Below are positions 8,024 through 15,433 of a stretch of 51,640 nucleotides of DNA, piece by piece. Origin of the DNA: Muribaculaceae bacterium (GTDB taxonomy: Bacteria > Bacteroidota > Bacteroidia > Bacteroidales > Muribaculaceae); the NCBI GenBank assembly GCA_022509145.1, contig JAFLTX010000008.1, positions 1 through 51,640 of the forward strand, given 5' to 3'. The number at the start of each line of letters is the position of its first letter. Position 1 is the first letter of the stretch. The notes beneath the pieces were generated by a model. The model made no database searches. It had not been told where the DNA came from and saw only the letters and a program-made list of their open reading frames with translations. The translations under genes and the position numbers were made by a program.

Positions 8024-9789
8024 AGCCTACCAAGAGAATATCCGGGCTCGCGGCAGCCGTCCTTCTGGCCGCGCTCCCCGCAGTCGCTCAGCTCTCCGGA
8101 AACGTCAGCGTGGAGGGCGAATACCTCCCCCTCGTCATCGAGACGGAGCGTATCAACGTGCTCCCGGGCGTGGTGCGCTACAATCCCGCCATCCCCGACA
8201 TCAACTACGAATTCATCGGGAAGGTCACCGACTTCCGGCCCGACCTCCTCACAATGGGTGCCACGCCGCTACTTCCGCGTGGGCCGGTCTACCGCCGAGG
8301 GTTCATCGACCTTCGCCTCGGCTCCTGGCTCGACTCGCGCCTCCACGCCGGGCTGAACCTCCTCAACGATTCCTCCCAGGCGCTCACGGCCGAACTCAAG
8401 TTCCGCTCCTCGTCGCTCTGGACCACCACCGGCATTCCCGACTCCTACACGCCTGCCGCCAAGAAGAAACTCTACGACGGCAAGCTGCGCCTCAACTATC
8501 TGAAGACCTTCTCCGGCGATGACCTGCTCGACGCCGCGGCATACTACCGCCTGGCGTATTTCAACTACTACGGCTCGGCCCTCCCGCTCTCGGCTATAGC
8601 CACCGCCACCGAGCTGGCTTACATCCCGACGCAGACCGTCAACCAAGGCGGCGCGGCGCTGGATTACTCCTCCTCTTCATCGCGCCTCGAGGGTTGGCAC
8701 GCCGGTGCGGGCGTCGACTACACCGGCCTCCGCACCCTCTATTCGCCCCTCCCGGCCCTCGGCCCGGAGAAGGGCGACCATGAGACCGTGCTGCGCCTCT
8801 CGGGCGGCATCGGCATACCGTTTGCCGACGTCAACGCCGTCGCCGTCGATGCCGACGCCCGCTTCCTCTTCTGCATGAGAAACTACGGCGTCATCTCGCT
8901 GCGGCCGGCCTACCGTTTCGCCAACAGCCGCCTCGCAATCAACGCCGGCATCGACCTCGGCATCACCTACGACGCCATGGGCACCACTCCGGCCAACGAC
9001 TTCGGCGCCATCCACGTGGCTCCCGACATCAAGGTAGACTACGCCCTGCCGCAGGTGGGCCTCTTCCTCCACGCCACCGGAGGCGTCACCCCGGCCACTC
9101 TCGCCGACGGCCTGAAGGCCGACCTTTACCGGCTCCCGGCCCTCCTCTCCACAACCCCGATTTACACTCCCCTCGACCTCGAGGCAGGGGTCAACGTAGG
9201 CCCGTTCTACGGCTTCTCGGCCCAGCTCGCCTTCCGATATGCGGCCGCACGCAACGTGCCCCTCGGCGGATGGTATCAGGCCTATCTCGGAGCAGCCCTC
9301 GCAGCGCCCTCGCCGTTCGACGCAGCCCTCTACACCGATCCTTATCTCCAGGCCGCCAATCTCCACGGATGCGGCGTCGGCCTTACTCTCGATTACGCTC
9401 TGGGCACCCGCTTCGGAGTGAATTTCAAGGGTGAGTTCACCCCCCAGAACGGCCACACCGGCATCTTCAACGGCTTCGACCGCCCCCGCTGGGTGCTCGA
9501 CGCCAAAATCTGGGGCCGACCCCTGGCCAAGCTCCTGCTTGAGGCCGAATTCGACTACCGAGCCGGCCGCGCATGCTACGCCTGGGCTCCCACGGACGAC
9601 CTCCCGGTGCTTAAGGCCTACCGCTTGGGCGTAATTCCGAATCTCAAGGCCCGAATCACATATTCCGTGCTCTCAAACCTTGACATTTACTGCAACGCCG
9701 AAAACATCCTCAACCGCCATCCCCAGCTCATCCCGGGCCTGCGCATGCAGGGCGTGACGATCCAAGGTGGCGTCTACGTAAGATTTTGA
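8020..9789 (+). CDS. Outer-membrane beta-barrel protein
   Basis: A 589-residue protein with a signal peptide (residues 1-23, ending in AVAQ) followed by many amphipathic strands with alternating aromatic and small residues (for example LRLNYLKTF, AYYRLAYFNYYG, FGVNFKGEF) and a final strand ending in Phe (GGVYVRF), as expected for an outer-membrane barrel inserted by the BAM machinery. The last part (NLDIYCNAENILNRHPQLIPG) resembles the end of TonB-dependent receptor barrels, but there is no plug domain or TonB box, so it is a TonB-receptor-like barrel at most. It is coupled to the upstream TPR gene by an ATGA overlap. The substrate is unknown. Confidence 0.8.
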   Translation: MKPTKRISGLAAAVLLAALPAVAQLSGNVSVEGEYLPLVIETERINVLPGVVRYNPAIPDINYEFIGKVTDFRPDLLTMGATPLLPRGPVYRRGFIDLRLGSWLDSRLHAGLNLLNDSSQALTAELKFRSSSLWTTTGIPDSYTPAAKKKLYDGKLRLNYLKTFSGDDLLDAAAYYRLAYFNYYGSALPLSAIATATELAYIPTQTVNQGGAALDYSSSSSRLEGWHAGAGVDYTGLRTLYSPLPALGPEKGDHETVLRLSGGIGIPFADVNAVAVDADARFLFCMRNYGVISLRPAYRFANSRLAINAGIDLGITYDAMGTTPANDFGAIHVAPDIKVDYALPQVGLFLHATGGVTPATLADGLKADLYRLPALLSTTPIYTPLDLEAGVNVGPFYGFSAQLAFRYAAARNVPLGGWYQAYLGAALAAPSPFDAALYTDPYLQAANLHGCGVGLTLDYALGTRFGVNFKGEFTPQNGHTGIFNGFDRPRWVLDAKIWGRPLAKLLLEAEFDYRAGRACYAWAPTDDLPVLKAYRLGVIPNLKARITYSVLSNLDIYCNAENILNRHPQLIPGLRMQGVTIQGGVYVRF

Positions 9790-9816
9790 ACCATAAGACC
9801 CTCATTTAATATCAAA

Positions 9817-10338
9817 ATGCCATTCCAACTCGCATACTCCAACGAAGACGACCGCGCCTACGGGCTCGCCGGCATGGCCATCTCCATGGCCTCGCTCGAC
9901 GCCCTCGACCGCCTCGCCGAAATCTATCTCGACGCCGACGGCCCTATGGTCAGCTTCTCTCACGACTATTATTTCTCATCCTCCCCTTCGGTGTCGCCTA
10001 AAGCCGTGTGGCACAACCTGATGAGCAACTTCCAGCTCACCACCTCGCTCGTACTCGGCAACGTCATGGCCCGCTCCGTGGTGCGCCTCGGCACAGAGCT
10101 TCCCCAAGATGTGCTCGCAGCCGTGCGCGACATCGTCAGAGAAGAGGGCCGCGACACCTGCTCCCTTGAAGACGAGGAAGCCGACGCCGTCTTCGAGAAG
10201 ATGATGCGCCATTCCCTGCGCCTCTTCCACAACCCGCGGCTCCACCCGGCCGTTAAGCAGCTCGCCGGAGTGATCTCACGCCGGCGCCGCCTCTCCGTGA
10301 TCGACCTTACAGAAGAACTCGAATTGCTAAGAATATGA
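9817..10338 (+). CDS. Conserved-looking cytoplasmic protein of unknown function
   Basis: A 173-residue protein without signal peptide or membrane segment. It is acidic in the N-terminal half and mostly helical by composition, with a basic patch near the end (ISRRRRLSVIDL). I do not recognise the family. The frame has the codon usage of its neighbours and its stop overlaps the phosphatase start (ATGA, 10335-10338), both of which support a real gene. Coupling to a protein-tyrosine phosphatase suggests, without proof, that it regulates or is a substrate of that enzyme. Confidence 0.7.
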   Translation: MPFQLAYSNEDDRAYGLAGMAISMASLDALDRLAEIYLDADGPMVSFSHDYYFSSSPSVSPKAVWHNLMSNFQLTTSLVLGNVMARSVVRLGTELPQDVLAAVRDIVREEGRDTCSLEDEEADAVFEKMMRHSLRLFHNPRLHPAVKQLAGVISRRRRLSVIDLTEELELLRI

Positions 10339-10862
10339 CCGTCAACCCCCAACTCCAGGCCCTCTTCACCTCCTTGCGTGAAAAACCGCGGAAGCGCGTC
10401 CTCTTCGTCTGCCTCGGCAACATCTGCCGCTCTCCGGCCGCCGAAGGCGTGCTCCTCGACGTCATTGCCCACGAAGGTGCGCAAGACCGGTGGGTGGTCG
10501 ACTCGGCCGGCACCGGAGGCTGGCATATAGGCGAGCTCCCCGACCGCCGCATGCGCGTCCACGCACGCAATCGCGGCATCGAGCTCACCCACCGCACGCG
10601 ACAGGTGCGCCCCTCCGACTTCGACGACTTCGACCTCATCATCCCCATGGACGCCAACAACCTGCGCGACCTGCGCTCTCTCGCGCCCTCGCTCGAGGCA
10701 GCGCGCAAGATCGTGCCCATGGCCACCTTCATCGACCCCTCTATGGGCTACGACCATGTGCCCGACCCCTACTATGAAGGTGCCGAAGGGTTCGAGCTGG
10801 TGCTCGACCTCCTCCAGAACGGCTGTCGCACCCTCTTCACCCAGCTCTCCGACCCCCGCTAA
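10335..10862 (+). CDS. Low-molecular-weight protein-tyrosine phosphatase
   Basis: A 175-residue enzyme that removes phosphate from tyrosine in proteins. The signature loop CLGNICRS (C26 to R32, the CX5R motif) and the DPYY segment with the general-acid Asp near residues 142-146 are both intact. The N-terminus carries about 20 extra residues before the first beta strand. In Bacteroidetes such phosphatases are often tied to capsule or exopolysaccharide control, but no tyrosine kinase or polysaccharide gene lies next to this copy. It overlaps the unknown gene upstream by four bases and is followed 13 bases later by a TatD-type gene. Confidence 0.92.
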   Translation: MTVNPQLQALFTSLREKPRKRVLFVCLGNICRSPAAEGVLLDVIAHEGAQDRWVVDSAGTGGWHIGELPDRRMRVHARNRGIELTHRTRQVRPSDFDDFDLIIPMDANNLRDLRSLAPSLEAARKIVPMATFIDPSMGYDHVPDPYYEGAEGFELVLDLLQNGCRTLFTQLSDPR

Positions 10863-10875
10863 CTCCCCCTCCCCC

Positions 10876-11505
10876 ATGCTTCTCGACATTCACTCCCACC
10901 GCCCGGCGCCTTACCCCGAAGGGGTCGTAAGCCTCGCCTCGCTCGCCGAGCCGCTCCTCCCGGGGCAGCTCTACTCCGCCGGCATCCATCCATGGACCAC
11001 CGGTTCGCTCGCCGATGAAGACGCCGCCTTCGCGCGCCTCGAGCAGCTCGTGGCCCTCCCGCAGGTGGTGGCGATAGGGGAGTGCGGCGTCGATCCCCTC
11101 CGCGGCGCCCCGATGTATCGTCAGATTCAGATCCTCACGCGCCAGTGCCGCCTCGCCGAAGCCGCAGGGAAACCCCTCTTGCTCCACGCCGTAAAGAGCG
11201 CGGATATAATTTTAGGGTTGAAGAAAGACCTCAACCCCTCGGTGCCTTGGATTATTCATGGATTTCGCGGCAAACCGGCCACGGCGCAGCAGCTCACGGC
11301 CAAAGGCCTCTACCTCTCTTTCGGCGAGAATTTCAACCCGGCCTCAGTGGTCGCGACGCCCTCCGACAAACTCCTCGCCGAAACCGACGAGTCGGCTCTC
11401 TCCATCGAAGAGATCATCTCGCGCCTCAGCGCCGCTGCCGGCTCCGACCTCTTCCCGGTCATCGCTGCCAACACCGCCGCCCTCCTCGCTGCCGAAGGTC
11501 AGTGA
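10876..11505 (+). CDS. TatD family metal-dependent hydrolase (short form)
   Basis: A 209-residue protein of the TatD nuclease/hydrolase family. The metal-binding motifs are there: DIHSH at the start (residues 3-7), AIGECGVD around 57-64, LLLHAVK near 97-103, WIIHGFRG near 119-126 and LLAETDES near 160-167. The start at 10876 is chosen because it directly precedes DIHSH; the frame stays open further upstream, but only inside the phosphatase gene. It is shorter than typical TatD proteins (about 255), mostly through a trimmed C-terminus. TatD enzymes are 3'-5' exonucleases or related hydrolases. Its end overlaps the convergent Omp28-like gene by seven bases. Confidence 0.85.
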   Translation: MLLDIHSHRPAPYPEGVVSLASLAEPLLPGQLYSAGIHPWTTGSLADEDAAFARLEQLVALPQVVAIGECGVDPLRGAPMYRQIQILTRQCRLAEAAGKPLLLHAVKSADIILGLKKDLNPSVPWIIHGFRGKPATAQQLTAKGLYLSFGENFNPASVVATPSDKLLAETDESALSIEEIISRLSAAAGSDLFPVIAANTAALLAAEGQ

Positions 11506-12464
11506 ATCACGGTTTTCCTCACCGTAGAGCCTTCCTTGATGATGTAAATCCCCGCTGCGGGACGCTCAACACGGCGCCCCTGCAGGTCGTAATACTCGGC
11601 CGGCGCCTCTTCCGCGTCCACAGCCGCCACACCCGAGGGGTCCACATAATCAGCGAAATCACACTTGGCCGCATTCACCACTCGCCCGGTCCTCCCGTCT
11701 ACTATAAAAGCAGCCACGGCCAGCCGGTTTTTCGGATTGGCGTATAAGTTGTTGGAAATATCGAAGATACGCCGGTGGGAATACTGCCTCCCGGCCTCGA
11801 TGCTCTCCGGCAGACTCCCCTTCACGCCGCGCATCCCTCCCACGTCGATCGCCACATCATTGTAGACCAACCCCCTTACGGCCCATCCCCAGTGGGTCAG
11901 CACCTCGAGCGGCGTCCCCTCAAGCCCGGATGTACCAGAGTAATAATTCGTCTGGCTCCACATCGGGCTGCTCAACCCGCTGCGTGTCAGCACATAACCG
12001 ATCATATAATTGGCCGTCGGCACATCGTCGGTAAACTCTACCGTGGCCGTGGCGCTCACGAAATCCGGCCCTATATACCCGCTCACCTCTATCGAGGCCG
12101 GCGCCGGCTGCGCGAGGGCGCGCTCTATCTCCTTGGCGATGCCGAAATCCTCGTCAATCTCGCCGTAATAAGGGTCGATGAGCCGGCGGCGGTCCACAGA
12201 GCCCGTCGGCAACCCCTGCACGTTCATCGCGTAGACCGCGGTCACCTCCATCGGGTCGTTGTTGTGATAAGTGATGGTCACCTGCCTGTCGCCATAGATC
12301 TCATCGATCATCTCCATTGCGATATACCCCTTCGGGCAGTAGCCGCACCAGAGGCCCGTATACTCCTCGATCAGAGGGCGGTGCACCGGGGTGACGGCCA
12401 CACCGTCGTCGCCCGTTGCCAACAACGGGCCAAGAAATGATAATGCAATTACAATCCTCTTCAT
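11499..12464 (-). CDS. Omp28-like secreted protein with thioredoxin-type CxxC and T9SS tail
   Basis: A 321-residue exported protein. After a short hydrophobic start it reads LIEEYTGLWCGYCPKGYIAM, the thioredoxin-like segment with a CxxC pair that marks Omp28-related proteins of Porphyromonas and relatives. A beta-rich domain follows, and the C-terminus is a type A T9SS sorting tail (YYDLQGRRVE, AGIYIIKEG). The CxxC may give it thiol-disulfide activity at the cell surface, though Omp28 itself was described as an adhesin-like antigen. It lies 42 bases downstream of, and in the same direction as, the second endonuclease I gene, so both are likely transcribed from the promoter at 14167-14198. Confidence 0.82.
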   Translation of the reverse strand: MKRIVIALSFLGPLLATGDDGVAVTPVHRPLIEEYTGLWCGYCPKGYIAMEMIDEIYGDRQVTITYHNNDPMEVTAVYAMNVQGLPTGSVDRRRLIDPYYGEIDEDFGIAKEIERALAQPAPASIEVSGYIGPDFVSATATVEFTDDVPTANYMIGYVLTRSGLSSPMWSQTNYYSGTSGLEGTPLEVLTHWGWAVRGLVYNDVAIDVGGMRGVKGSLPESIEAGRQYSHRRIFDISNNLYANPKNRLAVAAFIVDGRTGRVVNAAKCDFADYVDPSGVAAVDAEEAPAEYYDLQGRRVERPAAGIYIIKEGSTVRKTVIH

Positions 12465-12506
12465 CCATCCTGCGCCGAAAAAGCGCGCCGAATAATTTCT
12501 ATATCC

Positions 12507-14117
12507 CTACCGCAGCACCTTCCGCGTGCCGTAGTTGCTCACCACGATATAGATACCGGGCGCGAGATCCTCAACGGGCGCCGTTGTCTGGCGGCCGTTG
12601 ATGTCATAGATGCCGTAGATCGTCTCCGGTGCGGAACTGTCGAGCCCCGTGCCAAGGCCTGCATCAGGATCCTCACCGGGATCGTCGCCTGGGTCGTCAC
12701 CGGGTTCATCGCCGGGCTCATCACCGGGCTCGTCGCCGCCGCTCTTGGCCACATAGCGATACAGCTTCACACCCTCCTGCGTGGAGGTGTAGCACGTAAA
12801 CCGGTTGTATACATTCCCGTCGTTGCTGCCGTTAAACTGCAGCTTTCCGGGCGTCGAACTTCCGCTGTAGGCGTAGGCGATGGTGGTCGACGTCGCTCCC
12901 GGGGTGATGGAGGCCTTCACGCCGTTGTCGTTCAGCCCCGGAGTCAGCGTAAGCGCCTTGGCGGCTGCCGAGCATAGATAGCCCATCTCGTTCCCCGTCG
13001 GCGTCGAGGCCTTAAGCGCCCAGCCGCCGCTCACCGGGGTGAGGGTGATCACTGCCGCGTCGGCCGGAATCTCGGTCAATACGGGTTCCTTCCCACTGTA
13101 GTCAAATTTCAGCGGCGCCGTGGAAGCAGAGAAATATTTCACCGTGGTGTTGGGCGAATTGTTGTAGCTCATCGCCATATTGGAGCTTGCGGCTACAATC
13201 ACGTATCTGTCGTCGGCCGTCAGCTGCGCAGCGATGGTCACGGGCTCCCAGAAGTCTATCTCCGGAGTATCGGGATCGGGATCGGGATCCGGGTCGGGGT
13301 CGGTGCGGCCGTCGAGATGGAACGGCTGCCCGTTCTTGCTCCCCCAGATATACTCGGCCAGGTCAGGATAGTCGATGAAGGGGTTGCGGTTCTTCTGATG
13401 CTTGTAAATCGCCTCCTGGCGGTCGCGCTCCTTCTGGCTCACGGGGTCGTTTTTCGACCATTCGAGCAGCATGTTGTAGGCCCACGGCTTGAGCAGCAGC
13501 GCCGAAGAGGTGTCATACATCCAGTTGCAGTTGGAAGTCCAGCTGATGTCGTCATACATGGTAAACATGTAGAACACCGTCCTCGCGAAGTCGCCCTTAT
13601 ACTCGTCGGCCGGCTCGTATACGGTTTTCGCTCCGCCGCCTTGCCCGCTCTTCGGGGTGCCGATGAAGGTCACGCCGTTGTCCCAGCTCACGGAGGCTAT
13701 CTCGGCCATCGGATAGTTGCTCTTGCGCGAGTTGGCGTCGGAGTTCGACGGGTTGAGGTGGAAGAGGTCTTTATACGCGTCGTTGTTCGTGCCGCCCCAC
13801 CATGATTTGGCCACGGTGTGCTCGATGTTGAGCCCCGAGTGCGAGCCCGAGTTGGGCGCGGCTACATTGTTGGAGGAATACATATCCCACCACACCCTCT
13901 GGCCGCCCACCACGCGGGTGTCTGATTCCAGGAACACGTCCCATGAATCACTGCCGTAGGTAATGGCCGTGTGGCTGCGGGCCACATTCTTGACGGCCTT
14001 CTTCAGGTTGACGCCGTTGAGCCCTTCGAGCGAGTCGTAGTAGCCTTGCGGCGCAGCTGCCAGGGCGCCGGCCGTCAGCCAGCCCGTCAGCATCAGTGTA
14101 GTAAAGAGTTTTTTCAT
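12507..14117 (-). CDS. Secreted endonuclease I family nuclease with T9SS sorting tail (copy 2)
   Basis: A 536-residue paralogue of the nuclease at 4077-5651. The start at 14115-14117 gives a signal peptide (MKKLFTTLMLTGWLTAGALA); the frame is open 30 codons further upstream, but that part runs across the promoter. The nuclease domain shows NIEHTVAKSWWG and DLFHLNPSNSDANSRKSN. A (Asp-Pro)n linker near residues 275-288 joins it to a beta-rich region, and a second acidic linker of repeated GD(E/D)P units precedes the T9SS type A tail (YDINGRQT, PGIYIVVSN, TRKVLR). Compared with copy 1 the main differences are the two repetitive linkers. Same inferred function: nuclease delivered to the cell surface or medium. 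Confidence 0.92.
   Translation of the reverse strand: MKKLFTTLMLTGWLTAGALAAAPQGYYDSLEGLNGVNLKKAVKNVARSHTAITYGSDSWDVFLESDTRVVGGQRVWWDMYSSNNVAAPNSGSHSGLNIEHTVAKSWWGGTNNDAYKDLFHLNPSNSDANSRKSNYPMAEIASVSWDNGVTFIGTPKSGQGGGAKTVYEPADEYKGDFARTVFYMFTMYDDISWTSNCNWMYDTSSALLLKPWAYNMLLEWSKNDPVSQKERDRQEAIYKHQKNRNPFIDYPDLAEYIWGSKNGQPFHLDGRTDPDPDPDPDPDTPEIDFWEPVTIAAQLTADDRYVIVAASSNMAMSYNNSPNTTVKYFSASTAPLKFDYSGKEPVLTEIPADAAVITLTPVSGGWALKASTPTGNEMGYLCSAAAKALTLTPGLNDNGVKASITPGATSTTIAYAYSGSSTPGKLQFNGSNDGNVYNRFTCYTSTQEGVKLYRYVAKSGGDEPGDEPGDEPGDDPGDDPGEDPDAGLGTGLDSSAPETIYGIYDINGRQTTAPVEDLAPGIYIVVSNYGTRKVLR
12661..12735 (-). repeat. 12-base tandem repeat encoding an acidic Gly-Asp-Pro linker
   Basis: Six or so imperfect copies of a 12-base unit encode alternating GDEP/GDDP/GEDP. 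It is a flexible spacer in front of the sorting tail of the nuclease. Such repeats change in length by slippage. Confidence 0.8.
13269..13303 (-). repeat. 6-base tandem repeat encoding an (Asp-Pro)n linker
   Basis: Near-identical CGGGAT-type units encode DPDPDPDPDP between the nuclease domain and the following beta-rich region. The length is likely variable between strains. Confidence 0.75.
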
Positions 14118-14166
14118 GTCGAATCTAATTTGAGGCAGCCTCTGCACGGCCACCCGCAACGAAACG

Positions 14167-14198
14167 CAAATATAATCAAAAAATCCACATCCGGCAAA
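14167..14198 (-). promoter_or_regulatory. Bacteroidetes-type promoter for endonuclease I copy 2 and the Omp28-like gene
   Basis: On the minus strand: TTTG at 14195-14198, 20-base spacer, TATATTTG at 14167-14174, a full consensus match. The ATG is 50 bases downstream at 14117. Confidence 0.8.
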
Positions 14199-14220
14199 TC
14201 CCCTCACCCCTCCTCAAAAT

Positions 14221-14251
14221 TTTGCCAATTAAAAAATTTATTCTACCTTTG
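14221..14251 (+). promoter_or_regulatory. Bacteroidetes-type promoter for the CHAT gene leader
   Basis: TTTG at 14221-14224, 19-base spacer, TACCTTTG at 14244-14251. It is divergent from the promoter at 14167-14198 with only 22 bases between their -33 boxes. The CHAT gene starts 187 bases downstream, leaving an unusually long leader. Confidence 0.8.
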
Positions 14252-14437
14252 TTCTTTGAATTGGGGATTATCCTCGCGATTTCCCCGCAAGATTCGCAAC
14301 ATGCAGACCTTCAGACGGATACATCAAACTCTCTCCATAGTCTCTCGCGACTATAAGGGGATGTATGCCCGTCGCAATTTTTTATTGAGCCATTTCGCGT
14401 CCTCAATCCGCCCCGGATTGGGGATTATTTTTACCTC
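14252..14437 (+). promoter_or_regulatory. Long leader with repeated box and hairpin before the CHAT gene
   Basis: The leader contains the 12-base sequence ATTGGGGATTAT twice: at 14260-14271, just after the expected transcription start, and at 14417-14428, just before the start codon. The second copy is part of a 10-pair hairpin (14401-14410 with 14414-14423, loop CCC, one G-U pair) followed by ATTATTTTTA, which looks like a terminator. The 5' arm (14401-14407) could pair with either copy of the box. This layout could be an attenuator; that is inference. It also spans a 46-codon open frame. Confidence 0.5.
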
Positions 14438-14441
14438 ATGA
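14301..14441 (+). CDS. Possible 46-residue leader peptide or small protein
   Basis: An ATG at 14301 opens a 46-codon frame whose TGA stop overlaps the ATG of the CHAT gene by four bases (ATGA, 14438-14441), the same coupling seen for real gene pairs in this window. The product is basic (starts MQTFRRIHQTLSIVSRDYKG), with no signal peptide and no family that I recognise. It may be a regulatory leader peptide, a small partner of the CHAT protease, or chance. The frame crosses the hairpin at 14401-14423, so its translation would disrupt that hairpin. Confidence 0.35.
   Translation: MQTFRRIHQTLSIVSRDYKGMYARRNFLLSHFASSIRPGLGIIFTS
14401..14434 (+). terminator. Hairpin with T-rich tail directly before the CHAT start (possible attenuator)
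   Basis: The perfect inner stem CAATCCG/CGGATTG (14404-14410 and 14414-14420) with loop CCC extends by three outer pairs and is followed by ATTATTTTTA. Only four bases separate it from the ATG, so it could end transcription early or hide the start codon. Confidence 0.5.
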
Positions 14442-15385
14442 TCTCATTCCAATTCAGCAAAATTTACATAATTCAGTCGCTCACTCCTCTCTACGACACT
14501 CTGAGCGGCTCGCAATTATACGGGCGGCTGAACGACTCCCTCCACGTCAAAGACGGCTCGCTGAAGCTTGAGCTCATCGACGTGGCCGACCGCCACGAGT
14601 GGAATGAAACCATGACCCGTATCCTAAGAGAAACCAGGGCCGGATTGCTCCCCCTGATCGACGTGGAGATTCACGGCTCCGAAGACCGAGACGGGCTGCT
14701 GCTCAGCAACGGAGATTTCATCTCTGCCAAAGAACTGTGTGACACCCTGCGCTCCATCAACAAAGCCTCCGGCTGCAACCTCCTGCTGACCCTCGGCGTC
14801 TGCAGAGGCCTCCGATGGCTCTTCGGGCTTTCCACATCACAAGAGATGCCTTTCATCGGCCTTGTAGGCTCTTTCCTCCCCCTGCGGGAATGGGGTATCT
14901 CCGACAGGTATTTCGCCTTCTACGACACTCTCCTCTCCACCCGCTCCCTTCCTGATGCCGTCAACGCCCTCCATGGAGCGGTTGACGACGAAGAAACCGG
15001 GAAATACATCTACTTCCCAATCGACGAGCTTTTCTATATCTCTTACTGGAACACAGTACAAGAAGTCTTCCGCAATAGAGAGAAGCGAGACTCACTGGCC
15101 AAAAACTCCATCAACAAAGAATTTAAGGGTTTAAACCGCAGGGCGCGCCGACAGAAGCGGAAGCTATACATAACCACAGAGAGGTCCCGTCGCGACTATC
15201 ATCTCCGCCAACGCTCTGACAAATTCTTTATGATCGACCGCTATCCCGGCAACGCGCGGCGTTTTAAACGCCCAAAAGATATGGATGAGCTGAAGCAGAT
15301 TGTCGACGGCTCCCTGCTCAAGAGCCTTGAGCGCAAGATTCGCCGGCAAGAGCTCGAAACCTCCCTCCAAGAAACATCCAAATAA
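14438..15385 (+). CDS. Standalone CHAT domain (caspase-like) protease
   Basis: A 315-residue protein that matches the CHAT/caspase-like fold (peptidase clan CD). The first strand reads SKIYIIQSL; the predicted catalytic His lies in DVEIHGSE (H79, G80), followed by GLLLSNGDFISAKELCDTL, then strand NLLLTLGVCRG with the predicted catalytic Cys at 122. The His-to-Cys spacing of 43 residues agrees with caspases. After it, GLVGSFLPLREW...FAFYDTLL...LPDAVNAL follows the pattern of the CHAT C-terminal part. Residues about 205-315 form a separate, highly basic, helical tail (RRARRQKRK, RRDYHLRQRS) that could bind nucleic acid or a partner. No TPR, gasdermin or sensor domain is fused. The gene overlaps a small frame by ATGA and is followed 48 bases later by a secreted Ig-like protein. 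Prokaryotic CHAT proteases often serve in phage defence or programmed cell death; that role here is inference. Confidence 0.7.
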   Translation: MISFQFSKIYIIQSLTPLYDTLSGSQLYGRLNDSLHVKDGSLKLELIDVADRHEWNETMTRILRETRAGLLPLIDVEIHGSEDRDGLLLSNGDFISAKELCDTLRSINKASGCNLLLTLGVCRGLRWLFGLSTSQEMPFIGLVGSFLPLREWGISDRYFAFYDTLLSTRSLPDAVNALHGAVDDEETGKYIYFPIDELFYISYWNTVQEVFRNREKRDSLAKNSINKEFKGLNRRARRQKRKLYITTERSRRDYHLRQRSDKFFMIDRYPGNARRFKRPKDMDELKQIVDGSLLKSLERKIRRQELETSLQETSK

Positions 15386-15433
15386 AGAAATCAATAAACA
15401 ATAAATAATAACCAAATAACTAATTACAAAACA

